In this document: positions 1-11,427 of the stretch, piece after piece
Position numbering within the stretch: the stretch's first letter is position 1
Layout: each line of letters begins with the position of its first letter
Source of the DNA: Trichuris trichiura
Lineage: Eukaryota; Nematoda; Enoplea; Trichinellida; Trichuridae
Direction of reading: 5' to 3'
Length of the DNA stretch: 64,000 nt
Assembly (NCBI GenBank): GCA_037903355.1
Contig: JBAJFE010000014.1
Span: forward strand, 3,224,001 to 3,288,000
Notes under the pieces: generated by a model
The model's input: the letters and a program-made list of their open reading frames with translations, nothing else
The model's database searches: none
What the model was told of the DNA's origin: nothing
Program-made: the position numbers and the translations under genes

Positions 1-41
1 ATTGTTGTTTAAAAATTTGCATAGATGTTTTTAACTTTCAG

Positions 42-295
42 ACGAACAGAAAGCTGCCAGCAGGGCAGAAAAAAATGGTGACTTGCTTTCAACGACGAAC
101 TTGTGGTCAGAATTACGGGAGTCGGAATTGTGGAATCGTCTTGAAGCTACGCAAGTTTACGGGTATACAGACGAAGATGAACCGGAAGAGCAAGAAAGCG
201 AGCGAGAACATGAAAAGAGAAATTCGCGACGGGGCAGTACTAGCGTGTGCGCAAAAGGTCATAAACGCAAGCGGCGGATTCAGTCTAATGCTTGA
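42..295 (+). CDS. Terminal exon of an unrecognised gene (5' part lies left of the window)
   Basis: A pyrimidine-rich acceptor (TTTTTAACTTTCAG) ends at position 41. From there a frame stays open to TGA at 293-295; the first two bases complete a split codon. The 84 or so residues read like a hydrophilic C-terminal tail: an Asn-Leu-Trp/Trp-Asn segment, a very acidic Glu-rich stretch, then a basic patch (KGHKRKRRIQSN) that could be a nuclear localisation signal. An overlapping +1 frame beginning at ATG 75 is also open but lacks this composition. I do not recognise the family. Seen: acceptor, open frame, charged clusters. Inferred: that it is the last exon. No AATAAA is visible close downstream. 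Confidence 0.5.
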
Positions 296-595
296 TCTGC
301 TTGTCGTACTTTTTCGCTAAGCTACTTTGCGTATGCGTGCGACAAGTAATGAAATGGAGTTTTCATGTCCAACGTTTTGATTTTACCCTTTAGTTATTGC
401 GAATTGATCCAAATCTAGTTTTCACTACGACTAAGCAAGTGTTGTTTCAAGAAGTGAATTTCAAGGCATAAGGAATTTTGGGCATGTTTTCTGTCTTAAA
501 CTTTGCATGAGCTTATGCTTTGCGGGATGGGAATCCAGCAGAGTTTAATCGTTTTCGTAAAGTTTGTTTAGGGCTTATCTGGTTTATGTGTTGAT
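296..595. other. Intergenic or 3' UTR, nothing recognised
   Basis: AT-rich sequence downstream of the stop at 293-295. It may hold the 3' untranslated region of the preceding gene. No repeat or reading frame of note. Confidence 0.4.
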
Positions 596-836
596 ATCTG
601 TAATTAAATGAAACAATTGCTCTACCAACGGGTGGAAGAGCGATTATTAGGAAAAATACAGAACCAATGCATATTCAACTTATTTCAGAGCTTTTGGAAT
701 GCTCTAGTTCCGTCCGGATGGTTCCTGTTCGGAACGCTCTAGCTCCTCCGTCCTGAGTACGCATTGGCTCTGTATTTTTCCTAATAATCGCTCTTCCATG
801 CGTTCGTAGGGCAATTGTTTCGTTTAATTACAGATG
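596..836. repeat. Foldback element F1 (inverted repeat, about 240 bp)
   Basis: The left arm starts ATCTGTAATTAAATGAAACA and the right arm ends with the near-exact reverse complement (CGTTTAATTACAGAT). The arms pair for about 85 bp, including a shared GGAAGAGCGATTATTAGG block. The loop contains several GCTCTAG repeats. There is no coding capacity. The block around CTACCAACGGxTGGAAGAGC is also found in the arms of the element at 55483-55827, so the two belong to one arm family. Confidence 0.75.
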
Positions 837-1144
837 CCAACAAAAACGGGAGAGCCATGGGCAACCTTTGCGAAAATGAAACAATCCCATTACGAGGCAT
901 CCCATCCTATGTTCAAAGATTGAATCGTTAAATAATGTGCGGGTGTAATTTCGCTTGTAAAGTACATACGGCAATAGTTCTTGATTAACTTAATCTCAGG
1001 TGGTTTGTACGTAGTAGCTGCTAGTTTTTAAGTTTGATTGCGCGGCTGATTTGCATGCTATGCAACAAGTTATTTTGCCAACTCCAAACAAGTTGTGAAT
1101 ACTACTTGTTTCATTTGAATATCGGCTGTTTTATCGGGTTTCTA

Positions 1145-3034
1145 ATACCATGTTTCCCCTAAAATCTCCCCTGAAAATGCGCCCTAGCATGACCTTTTAG
1201 GATGCTTGTGAATATAAGCCTTGCCCTGAAAATGAGCCGCAGTTGCGATCGTCCTGCAGAGAGGCCTATTTAGCAAATCCGTTGGAAAATATAACGGGCG
1301 TATCGAGTCTTAAAATAGACAGCTTGTGGTTGGTTAAATTACTGTACTGTAAAGTTTACGAGTAAAATGAAGTGCTTTGGTACATCTGCATTTGTAGTGA
1401 TCTGTCACTCAGTCCATCCCAACGAATTCTCTTAGCGATTTTTGCAATTTTGTGTGCAACAGTGTGGTGCAAAAGTGCAATTTTGTTTGCAAAAGGAATA
1501 TTATTTTCACTCTCAGGCAATATGCCTGCAAAAAGGAAAAGTTATAGGGTCGAATATAAGAAAGCAATTGTGGATGACTCTCAAGGCAAGAATCTGACGG
1601 CTTTGTGCAAAGAGAAAAAGCTCGATCTTCGAATGGTTCGAAAATGGTGAGCAGAGAAAGATAAACTCTATGAAGAGATGGACGAGGAAAAAGCAAAGAA
1701 GCGTAAATGTGGATCAGATCGGCAGCCATTATTTCCTGAGCTTGAGGACAACGTTTGTGAATGGATTGCTGAGAGGAGAGCACAGGCTTTCACTGTGCGC
1801 CTGTCTGACGTTCAGGAATTTGCTCTTGCAATGGCATTACACTTGAGGATACTCTCAGAAATATTCAAAGCGTCACAGCACTGACTGCATAGCTTCCTTC
1901 GGCGACATGAACTGTCATTAAGGAGATCGACAACATTGTTCACGCTTGAAGATAATGAAGTTATTAAACGTGCATTCGCATTCAAGTCCTTTGTTGACAA
2001 AATCAATTTTTCTCAATACCAACTGTCCAACATGATTGCTATGGATGAAACTGCAGTTCTTATAGGCCAAAGATTTCAAACAACAATTGACCGTAGGGGA
2101 GCCTCGTTAATCTACATTCCTTCTACTGATTATGAAAGTGCTCGCTTCACCTGCATTGTATCAATTCGTTTGGACGGAAAGAAAGTCCCTCCTCTAATTA
2201 TTACAAGAGGAAAGAAAAACGAAACTGAGCGGGTTTCAGGTATTCATGTTCTTCAAACCAAAAAAGCCTAGTGCACATAATCGCTTACAAGGAAGTAGGT
2301 TGATTTAACGCCGCCATTTATTTTGCGAGGTGGCCAACGAGAAATGATAGCCTGAGATTCAGCCAGCATTCACTACTCTAAAGAGCTGAAGAACTTTCTT
2401 TCAGAGAGAAGAGTAGATCAGGTAATGATACCTGCAGGAATGACTGCCTACCTCCAAATTCTTGATATTGGAATAAACAAGCCATTCAAAGACAATTTGC
2501 GCAGCGAAATCAATTAATAAATTGAAAATAAAATGGAGAAAAATCAGCGTGGAACTTTTGTGAGGTCCAGGTTGCAAGACTTTGTGACTTCGGTAAAGAA
2601 CTCATGGGACAAAATCCCTGACAGCTGTTGCCAATGCTCTACGAGCAGGCTGCTTGGACAAGAAATGCTCGTTTAAAGAAAACTTTATGGCGAGACATGA
2701 GAGGTTGGGCTCAATGGTCCTGCAAGAATTGGAGTCACATGAAATTCAGGCCGGAATACAGAATTTGGAGACTTACGAAGACGTCCCAGAAAATGTTGAC
2801 GTGACTCTGTTCGAACAAACGTGGCTATTTCAACATTTTGCCACCCTTACATTCATGGTTCTTCTAGGTGTTTCTACATTTTTCTTCCTTTACATTTACG
2901 CTCCGTATGGGCTTCTGCACATATACAAATGAACAAGTGTAATGTGCGATACCTGAAATCAAAATGCATAATCCCGGAAAATAAGCCCTGCCATGTTTTT
3001 TGAAGGAAAAGTAGATATAAGACCAGGTCCTATT
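1145..3034 (+). mobile_element. Decayed pogo/Tigger-like DNA transposon
   Basis: The element seems to start near 1145-1180, where Tigger-type terminal sequence occurs (CCCCTGAAAATGCGCCCTAG). It runs through a broken transposase to subterminal repeats of the same kind near 2970 (CCCGGAAAATAAGCCCTGCC) and ATATAAGACCAGGTCCTATT near 3015. The right terminus appears cut off at about 3034, where unrelated tandem repeats begin. From memory of the family, intact Tigger-type elements end with a TTTTCGGGGAAA-like inverted terminus, which is missing here. Non-functional copy. Confidence 0.6.
1522..2930 (+). pseudogene. Broken DDE transposase of the CENP-B/pogo family
   Basis: ATG 1522 opens a CENP-B-type N-terminal helix-turn-helix (MPAKRKSYRVEYKKAIV...) that runs into an in-frame TGA at 1648. 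The frame resumes with KDKLYEEM and a second DNA-binding part (ELEDNVCEWIAERR). After frame shifts, a DDE core segment lies at about 2030-2220 (MIAMDETAV, then TCIVSIRLDGKKVPPLI). The segment before the third acidic residue appears at about 2430-2510 (PAGMTAYLQILDIGINKPF), where the family usually has YLQPLD. A degraded C-terminal part follows (NSWDKIPD). Several stops and shifts make it inactive. Family assignment rests on these motifs; the exact Tigger subfamily is not determined. Confidence 0.65.
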
Positions 3035-3039
3035 ATGGA

Positions 3040-5180
3040 GGTCAATAAACGTAGAATTAATGAACGGGTTGCCACTCGCAGACGCTTCATCTTGAAAAAC
3101 GCACCAGTTAGAAGGAAGAGACAACAGAGAAAACTAAATTAAAGTGTGTTTGCGTGCACAGCAGTACAAAAGCGGACAACGAGAAGCGCGAAAGAAAGAA
3201 GGTAAAGACCTGATAAGGATGACAGTTTAAAACCGGACCTGTTTTAAACAAGCGAGTGTAAATCGTTTGTAGGATCGCTGTTGCTCTTTGCTATTGCTGC
3301 CGCCGTCGAGGAAGGTCCAGCTGGTGCTCGCTGCGAAGTCTGGCTGACTAGGTGGGATCAAGGTGCTACTGGTCAAAATTGACCTGTGTAGTAAACCCAG
3401 GTGAGAAAAGCAGACGGAAAAAGTTCCCAACCAGTTTACTCTATTCGCATAACACGAATCTCGTCGCCCGCATGACCCTCCGAGGGGGCCTCTTATATAC
3501 TTCCTACCTAGGCAGCGGCTGAGGGTCACTTCATAGGCCAGGTGACCTCTGCCGGCTATTTCTGGTGACCGCCCTGCGCGTGTCCTCACCGCTCTTTCCG
3601 GTGGCCGCCTGTGCTTCTCACCTTCAAGGTTTGTCCTACTGAGATCGTCTCTTCACAGCCCGTCTTGCAGCAACAAGTTTCCGCAATTCCCGTCCAGCTG
3701 TTCATCACACTACCCCCTGAAGTACAATCACACTGCAGGCAGCGTCGTGGGCCGTGAATCCTTGTTAAGCGACGCAGTGCAGTTAGCGACTTAAGCCGTG
3801 CTTGCAAAGGGACAGGTCAAGTTAGAGGTGACGACTTAGGATTGCACCAGGGCCGGACAGATAGAGGGGCTTGCTGACATAATGACCCACTCAACGGCGA
3901 CACCACGTTGCCTAAACGACGAGATACCGCGAGGCTCCAACGCTTCCTACTGAAGTTCAGGAGATAAACAAAGAATTAATCAACGGCTTGAAACTCGCAA
4001 AGGCTTCATGCTAAAAAACGTACCCGTTAGATGAACAAAACAACACCTAAATACATTTAACATGTGCTTGCAGGCACAGAAGCACATAAGGGGACAACGG
4101 GAGCCAGGAAAAAAAGAACGTAAAAATCTCCCAAGCATGACACTTCAAAACCCAACATCCTTAAAACACAGGTGTGTATATCACGTATGTAGGATCGTCG
4201 CTGCCCATTGTTTATGGCATCGCTGTCGAGTACGACCGGTTGCCTGCCGGCGGAGAAAAGTGACTCGCTGAGTGGCCGCAACGCCAGACGGGTGAAGCTG
4301 GAGGTGACGACATCAGATTACACCACGGATGGACAGATGGATGGGCTTCCTGACGTAATGACCCACTCAACGGGTGACACCAGGTAGCCCCGAACACGAG
4401 ATACGACGAGGCTCCAAACCCGCCTACCGACGTTCAAGAGATCGACGTAGAAATAATCAACCGGTTGATACTCCCAAACGTCTCATGTTAAAAACGTACC
4501 CGTTAGATAAAAGAAACAACAGAGAAATTCATTCCAGATATGCTTGCAGCCACAGAAGCACATAAGGGGACAACTGGAGGCAGGAAAAAAAGAACGTAAA
4601 GATCTGCCAAGCACGACACATTAAAACGCACCCTCTATAAAACAAAGGGGGGTGTACCTCCTATGTAGGATCCTTGCTGCTCATTGCATATCGTGTCGCC
4701 GTCGAGTACGCTCCGTTGGCTCCCGGTGGAGAAAAGTTACTCACTGAGAGGGCGCAAGACCGGACGAGCCAAGACGAAGGTAACGACATAGGATTGCGCC
4801 AGGGTTGGCCAGATAGTGCGGATTACTAACATAATGAAACACTCCATGCGCGACACCAGGTTGCCCTCATGACGAAATCCGGCGAGGATCGAAAGCGTCC
4901 CGCTAACGTTCATGAGATGCACGCAGACTTAATCCACTGGTTGAAACTCGCAAACGCTTCATGTTAAAAACGTACATGTTTTGTGAAAGAAACAGAAAAA
5001 TTCATTTAAGATGTGCTTGCAGGCACAGAAGCACATTAGGGGACAATCGGAGGCAGGAAAGAAAGAACATAAAGACCTCCCAACGATGACACTTTAAAAC
5101 TGAACCTCATTAAAGTCCACGGGTGTATATCTTACGTAGGATCGTTGCTGCTCGTTGTTCATGGTGTCGCCGTCGAATAA
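3040..5180. repeat. Tandem array, unit about 476 bp, three to four copies
   Basis: The block TGCTTGCAGGCACAGAAGCA recurs with small changes at about 4064, 4541 and 5013, and a diverged copy lies at 3146. A second block, GAGGTGACGAC, recurs at about 3825, 4301 and 4776, giving a period of 472-477 bp. Each unit carries a GCCGTCGAG-containing GC-rich segment, a GACATAATGACCCACTC-like segment and a GGTTGAAACTCGCAAACGCTTC-like segment. The first two units are separated by a solo LTR. The GC-rich segment resembles the cores of the foldbacks at 43388-43798 and 37831-38456. No conserved reading frame. Confidence 0.75.
3385..3709 (-). mobile_element. Probable solo LTR or 3' end of an LTR retrotransposon
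   Basis: Read on the minus strand, the segment begins TGTGATGAACAGC and ends GTTTACTACACA, giving TG...CA termini. A TATA-like GTATATAAGAG sits inside, at about 3489-3500. Immediately upstream on that strand is a short purine run (TCAGGGGG, about 3713-3720) like a polypurine tract, so the fragment may be the 3' LTR with a trace of internal sequence. No clear target-site duplication is visible: the flanks share only a few bases. It is much more GC-rich than its surroundings. Family not determined. Confidence 0.4.
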
Positions 5181-6182
5181 TCAACAAATGAGTAAGTCGC
5201 TCTGCATTTATGGGCTACATGGGTGCGATTGCCTACAATCTGCCTACAGAAGTACGCTTATAACGTATTTTGTTCTACACCAGTTATAGATTTTACTCTT
5301 GCGTGCACAGGTTTGCATTTTTGTATTCTCGTAATAAATAATCGCATCATGATAATGCTAGCGCGTCATGTTTTCAAATTTCTGTAAATGGAAGTTATTG
5401 TGTGCTTAATCCTCCGGCCAAGTAACCGCCCAAGCAAAGACCGTTCAGCAACTGACCCTATGGGAATATGAACGTTAGGCAGGCGGATGAAACCCGTTCA
5501 CAGTATAGAGCTGCTAGTCAAAGGAGTTACTAGGGGACATTTTCATTGAACCCATGTGCACGGAGCTGTTTCTGCGATTTGTGATGGCTTTTGGATAAGA
5601 AAGCCGGTGTGGAACAGATGGATCTTGTTTGCTTGTCGATAATCGTGGACAAAGGTTGTTGGAATTGTATACCAACTAGCCTCTGCTTTGATTTTACGAT
5701 GTCATTTAGTCTCAGTGCATGCAACCATAACATCCTTTCATCTGTCATTCTTACCGCACCTTCTTCCTATTGATCCGCTTTGCGGTAGACAATTTTTATT
5801 ACTGCTGCGTGTGCTTTGCTGCTAAGTGATTGCTCAACGCAGCGCCCTACTATTAAGCGGTTGGTTGTTCAGTTTGCGTAGTGCTTTCGACAATTTCCAG
5901 CGCTAGCTTTTAGTTTTTATGAGTTTTATGTTTCCTTGCCCCATGGATGAAACTACATCTGAGAAGTATGCACTTTTCTTGTTTAGGGATGTGCCCCAGG
6001 CTTAAACTGCAGCATCGCACTTCTTTCTTTCGCCCAGTTTCGTAGTGTGTGGGCTGGTAATGCGGAATCTAAACACAGAATGCTCTGCAGCGAAAGCGTT
6101 CCAGCACCTCAATGGTTTATGTCTGTGCATTGCATTTTGTTTTTCTTTTTTTCTTAATATGTGTTTTTTAATTTTTTCTTTT
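5181..6182. other. Intergenic, nothing recognised
   Basis: AT-rich DNA between the tandem array and foldback F2. Only short chance frames on both strands. Confidence 0.4.
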
Positions 6183-6446
6183 AAAATTTTTTGCGGTGTT
6201 TTCAACCCGTTTTGTGAATAACGTTTATTGCAAAAACGTTAATACGGAGCTTTAAGGTCTCTCCGTGACCCGTTATCAGCGCAATTTGTTGGTCGGATGG
6301 AGCGGCGTGCAACTATGGAGACCGATCCGACGGGCGGCACGAATTGCACTGATGACAGATCATGAGGAGACCAGAAAACTCCATATTAACGTTTCTGCAA
6401 TAAACGTTATTCACAAAACAGGTTGAAAGTACCGCAAAAAAATTTT
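6183..6446. repeat. Foldback element F2 with AAAATTTTTTGCGG termini
   Basis: The left terminus AAAATTTTTTGCGG is mirrored by CCGCAAAAAAATTTT on the right. The arms (about 110 bp) include TGTGAATAACGTTTATTGCA and the shared inner motif at about 6247-6282 (GGAGCTTTAAGG, then GACCCGTTATCAGCGC). The short core contains GGTCGGATGGAGCGGC and CGACGGGCGGCACG, also seen in the core of the element at 43388-43798, whose outer arms match this one closely. No coding capacity. Confidence 0.8.
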
Positions 6447-6698
6447 AGAGGAAAACATGTACACTGCATTGCATATATAACTGCTCCTTTTTCATACTAC
6501 ATTGATAGTTCTGTCTCCTCCCTCGTCACAGGAACACAAAAATGACTGCAGTTACAAAAAGCTCATAAATTAAACTGTTGCTCAGGTGTGTACGCTCAGC
6601 ATCGACACTCTTAGCGAACAAACGCTGAGCTGCCCGGGATAGTAGCGGGCAGCTAAAGAAAATTATAAAGATGAGAATTAAATTCATCGGCGAAGTCT

Positions 6699-7174
6699 TT
6701 ACTTAAAAATAGGTAAAAGGCATCTTGATCCAAGCAAGGTTTTGCAGCACTTGCGGCTTCCTTGACACTCGTCGTCGTCGTTGCAGTGGTCGTCGCCTGC
6801 TTCTGACCATCTTTCTGGGGTAACCAATGAAGGGCATCTTCCTGGTTTTTCCGGCGGTTCTGAAGTGCAACATATCAGTTTCGGCTTGTGACATTTCTCA
6901 CTTTGGGGGCAATCATCGTCATCTGAGCAGGTTCGTTCTGCTGTTTTACCATCAGGACATAATACTAAACATGAGGAAGAGAATGCTTCTCATGGCATCT
7001 CAAGAGATTTACCTCGATCACTGTCAGGAAGCATGCATGCACGGCCGATTATGGTTGGGCAACATTTCTTTTTCCCATCGCAGTCGTTATCATGGTTGCA
7101 TCTGCTAATTCCATTTGGTAGGGGATCTTCAGCTGGGAGAGGACACAGTCCAGCTTTTACAAATACCGCGGCTT
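6699..7174 (-). CDS. Secreted-type three-module WAP-domain protein, gene 1 (5' exon not found)
   Basis: Two exons on the minus strand, 7174-7013 and 6964-6699, separated by a 48-nt GT-AG intron (7012-6965, phase 1). The acceptor at 7175-7176 follows a pyrimidine-rich tract, so at least one upstream exon, presumably with the signal peptide, is missing. The reconstructed 140 or so residues hold three cysteine modules. Modules 1 and 3 are WAP-like (CPLP...RCNHDNDCDGKKKCC and CNDDDECQGSRKCC), each with six rather than eight cysteines. The middle module has a different spacing. WAP domains are small four-disulfide-core folds, often protease inhibitors or antimicrobials. The protein ends LLPIFK. 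The paralogue at 14824-15347 has the same exon phases. Stop TAA is at 6699-6701. Confidence 0.8.
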
Positions 7175-9695
7175 CTGCAAAATTTGAAACGCTCTATACA
7201 TTATGCAAATTTCTTTTATAACTGGAGTCATTACTGACCACTCAGATGTATTAATGTGCTGAACGAGCAATCAGAGTTATCAGATTATCCATGCCTATCC
7301 AGTAATCTGAAAGTATCAGTCGCTTGTTCTAGGCTTAGCGTGTAATTATTCATGATCTAGTTCACTCTGGTTCATTTTCGGCACTATATTAACCGTTCTG
7401 TCTCCCTTCTTTCTCTGCGTCTGCACTCACTCATTCGTTTTCGTAAGTACACTTTCCTTGTTTTTAATCCTAGAAAAATGTCATGTTTCTAAGTCCTATT
7501 CCTGCACAGTGGCAATAATAATATCTGCTCTCTTTCCATTGGCACCAGGGTGGAGCAGACGTTTATGGTCCGTGTCATGTCCGATTGCACATCAGTGGCT
7601 TAAATCACTTGATGTCTTATAGTTCCTACACGAGGACAGGCAATGTAACTGAAAGTGTGCAGGAAAGTCAAGAAACCTTTTACTAGATAAGAAAATGTTC
7701 AAAAGCAAACCATGAGCACAAAACTGATGCGTGCCTTGTTTCGGCACAATAACAGAACTGCAACATTGCTTGGAGTGGCTCAGCATTAAATAGTGCGAGT
7801 TACAAAAAGGCAGAAACTCAAAAGAAACGACGAGGGGCTTCCAGAAAAGCGTTGTTTTCGTCTGGTAGTTTTGATCCGCTCCATATCTTTTGTATTTTCC
7901 AGAACTTAAAGTTTGAGATGCTGCTTTATTATCAATGTGGTCCTGATCTCGTCTCTTCAGACACTTAGCTGCTTAGTCCACTTAGGGAGGCACTAAGCTG
8001 GAGTCGGTTTACTTCAGAACAGGTACTGGTGCACGTGTTGTTTTTCAAGTGAAAGAGGATATTTCTAGGGGAGTAAAAAACTTTACCAGCGATGGAAAGT
8101 GCACCTTGAGAAACAAGAGGGCTATACACCGCGACTAAGCAGTTTGCTGCAAATGCTCTGCTTTTACCTAAATCTTATACCAACCTTGCGAATAACTATT
8201 GATTCAAAAGGATGAGTCACCAAACAGGCCAGTCATTGTTGCAATCCTGGAAGCATGTATCCAACTTGAAACCCTCTTTTGCTTAGTAAAAAATAGATTT
8301 TCTTTCTTTCAGTATGAAGTACTTATAAAAATATGCTTCTCTTTGTTCTGAATATCTTTGACTGAACAACTTATTTAAAAAACAGATGTGCTTGAAACTT
8401 TTCGGCATACCACTTCTTTCAAGTGCATGACCACTGCTCTAAACCGTTGAAGACACAATAGAAAAAATGTTTGATGTTTGAGTCTTGCTGAAACATCAAA
8501 GCAGAAGCTTGCCGTGAAAAGTAGTTGTCGGAGCATGAAAAACCAGCAGCCTTGTTAAAGAAAGAAGGCAAATGTTCGAGAAATTGCAAAAAGTTCAGTT
8601 GGCATTCTGAAAGTCCTAGGTATGCACACGTAAAGTAAAAAAATTTCAATTTCACAAAGGTTATTTTGCGCTACAGATGGAAAAGATACTTCTTATGGAA
8701 GAGCGCGGTTTTTGCGGAGCAAGAAAAGTCCAGTGAGAAGCTTGCTCACCCAGGCATGAAGAAGCGAAGGACAAGTACATCAAGACTGAGACGCTAATTC
8801 GACAGGGCTTCATGACTTCCAAATACAGCGTGATAGGATCTTTTAAAAAATACTGCTAAACTAATGACGTGGACGCAACAGGAAGCTAGTTTCTCGGAAT
8901 AATGGCTGATTTATGAACAATTCTGCGGTACTGGCGAAAATCCAATCATCTGTAACCAAACCAGAAACTGAATGAAAATACGCCTCATAAAGTAGGAGGG
9001 GAACTACTGCACAAATGAATAGGGAATGGCAAACATTGATTAAACGCTTGCACCGAGGTAACAGCACTTCCATGAAATGCTCAGTCAGCGTATTTGAACG
9101 GTCAGTTTGATATCTGCCTAAAAAGGAACTTCCTGAGATAGGAAAACATGGAGGAAACCAAACAATGCACTTTTCTGCTTGGCTGCTAACCAAGTTGCTC
9201 TAACGGAAGTTTTGTTCGTGGCAAGCAGAAGTTGACGCATCTTCATGATTTCGCCATGTAAACACGCTTGGCGTAAGCGGTATACAGGAATAGGCCCTTT
9301 CTGAGAGTTGCTAATGAAAGCAAATGACTTTTAACACTGTTTTTGTATTTCATGTGGGTGTTTTTATTACGGAAGGGCACAAAACGCTTATTCTCACTTA
9401 ACAACAAATCGTCCTTCGAAGCTTTCAGAGCTTTTCATGCTCCGTTGTTAACGATAACAATTTTATCTAACCCCTGCGTGCATTGTAAGTTCCATGAGTT
9501 TTTTTCGAAAATGCATGTTATCTAAGATAATAAATTCGAAACAGTATTGATAGTTCTTACGTGAAACTTCCTGGCTTTGGATTAGTGTGATATCTTTTCG
9601 TGGATTCTTCTTTGCTACAAACGTTTAATCTAAATGATAAACAATTTCCCAGTGATATTGGTTACGATTTTTTCCTGTTATTAGATTATCCAAAG
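7175..9695. other. Upstream region of WAP gene 1, no exon recognised
   Basis: It should contain the promoter and first exon of WAP gene 1 unless these lie farther right. I could not identify a signal-peptide exon ending in phase 1. Several minus-strand open frames of 60-110 codons (8419-8655, 8861-9193) look like chance frames. Confidence 0.35.
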
Positions 9696-10670
9696 TAACA
9701 TTACAGTACGAACAAACTACCCGTTCAACGTTTTTTAATTTTACGAAGCTTTCGGGAAACTCCGGTTCCTCTCATCAGCGCATGAAAACTGACAGCGAAT
9801 GCTGGCGCGGCATTACCCAGAACAAGTGCTTTAAACTGCGGAGAATTTGGGTCGTTTTAAATGCGTAACAAAGTTAAAATGAGGGGAAAGGGGTAGGTGG
9901 GGAAGTTAAGAGTAGTAAAGTAGGGGTTTGGAGTTGTTTAAAAGGGATGGGATAAAAGGAAGGGAAAAGAAAAACGAGGGAATAGGGGGAGGGAAATGGA
10001 GGAAAGAGAAAGGGAAGGAAGAAAAAGAAAAGGAAAAGGACACAAGGACAAGTGGGGGACTGGGGAAATTTCCCGAGACATTGTCAGGCACGGTTGTTGT
10101 CTCTGTGCAGGTGATCCATGTAGGACGCAGCAGTTTGTGGCCCTGAGGGTGTTTGTCCAGGAGACACTGCAATGCCACTTTCCCTGTTGGTGTTTGAATT
10201 GAATTTTATAGAAAAAGCTTCTTTTATTTTCTTGATCAGATCAGTGTCTTGGGAAACTTCCCCAGTCCTGCAATTGTTCCTGTGCCCCCTTTCCTTTTCT
10301 TTTTCTTTTCTTCCTTCCCTTTCCCCTTCCTTCCTTTCCCCTTCCTTCCTTTCCCCTTCCTTCCTTTCCCTCTCCTTATCCCCTCCCTCTTTCTCCTTTC
10401 CCTTCCTTTTATCCCACCTCTTCTAAACAACTCCAACCCCCTACTCTCTATTACTCTTAACTTCCTCACGACACCCTCCCCCATTTTAATTTTGTTACTC
10501 ATTTAAAACGACCCATGTTCTCCGAGGTTTAAAGCACTTGTTCTGGATAATGCCATGCCAGGATTCGCTCTGTCAGTTTTCATGCACTGAAGACGGAAAC
10601 CGGAGTTTCCTGAAAGCTTCGCAAAATTAACAAACGTTGAACGGGTAGTTTATCCATACTGTAGTGTTAA
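9696..10670. repeat. Large foldback element F3 (about 975 bp) with purine/pyrimidine-biased arms
   Basis: Outer arms pair from TAACATTACAGTACG (left) to CTGTAGTGTTA (right). They carry CTACCCGTTCAACG and the shared motif at about 9745-9781 (GAAGCTTTCGGG, then CTCATCAGCGC). The inner arms are strongly strand-biased: GGGAAAGG/GGAAGG purines at 9880-10060 and the complementary CCTTCC pyrimidines at 10260-10480. Pairing continues to GGACTGGGGAAATTTCCCGAG, leaving a loop of about 150 bp near 10090-10238. The open frames of 68-90 codons here are low-complexity products of the biased arms. Confidence 0.8.
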
Positions 10671-10930
10671 TTCACACATCCGTTGGAAGAAATTTTGTTT
10701 TCAATGCAATTATCCAAAACAAAAGTAACTAAGCTCTTAGTCGTAAACGACCATGAATGTACTGAGCTTTTGGGACTGCGGTTTTATTGAAACAGTTTCA
10801 TTATGCCAATAGCGTACTGGTTGAGTAAAATTGATTGTTCACCCCACTGATGGGCAATGAAGGCTATAAGAGCGAAACGGGTGATTAGAAGGCGGTGAAG
10901 GGCTAAGGGAACGATATCGGCCCCTGCAGG

Positions 10931-11427
10931 GTGATGGAACTGAAGACAGCGATTTCGGCGGAGAAATTTATGGGAGCGGAACCTCCCGTGAAAATTTTTC
11001 AGGTGATTCTCACTTATGTTTTCACAACCGACTGGACGCGAGCGAGCATTGATACAATAACCTCATGGCTTCCAGGGAAACAGGTCGTTCATTTAATCTT
11101 GCTATTTCTGAGGACTTTAAGAAGCAATGGTTTTGCGTGGAAGACAATCTGGAAGCGAACGTTTTCTCCTACACTGCAGCCTTAATTGCTCCCTGTTCAT
11201 TTCAGTTGTATAGATACAATAAGCTTCCTTCGTTGCTCCATAGCTTGAGTTCAATCTCGCTTTATGGAAGAGAAGCCGAAAGTTCTCGGCACCATCGTTC
11301 CACTCATAGGTTGTCTGTAAACGTTGGTTTACTTGACTTGTCGCTTTCTACAACAAAAAAAATTCAGTACAAGCTCTCTGATGGTGGCGAGTTCGTTCGC
11401 GTACCTAACAGAGACCTAATAGGATGA
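10931..11427 (+). CDS. Candidate coding segment of unknown function (plus strand)
   Basis: ATG 11065 (CTCATGG context) opens 120 codons to TGA at 11425. The product has protein-like composition and a C-terminal part reading KKIQYKLSDGGEFVRVPNRD. Just upstream, a good donor (TTTTTCAG|GTGATT, about 11001) and acceptor (CATGGCTTCCAG, about 11075) could splice in an earlier exon from about 10928. That exon also reads well (DGTEDSDFGGEIYGSG), but its phase does not match the long frame, so the model is unresolved. A possible donor lies inside the tail (GTTCGC|GTACCT, 11399). It may belong with the terminal exon at 12182-12351. Family not recognised. Confidence 0.3.

Noticed and set aside
1409..1783. 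124-codon minus-strand frame
   Set aside because: Antisense to the transposase N-terminal region, whose sense frame has recognisable CENP-B-type motifs.
9906..10506. Several 68-90 codon frames rich in Lys/Glu/Gly or Pro/Phe/Ser
   Set aside because: Low-complexity translations of the purine and pyrimidine arms of foldback F3.
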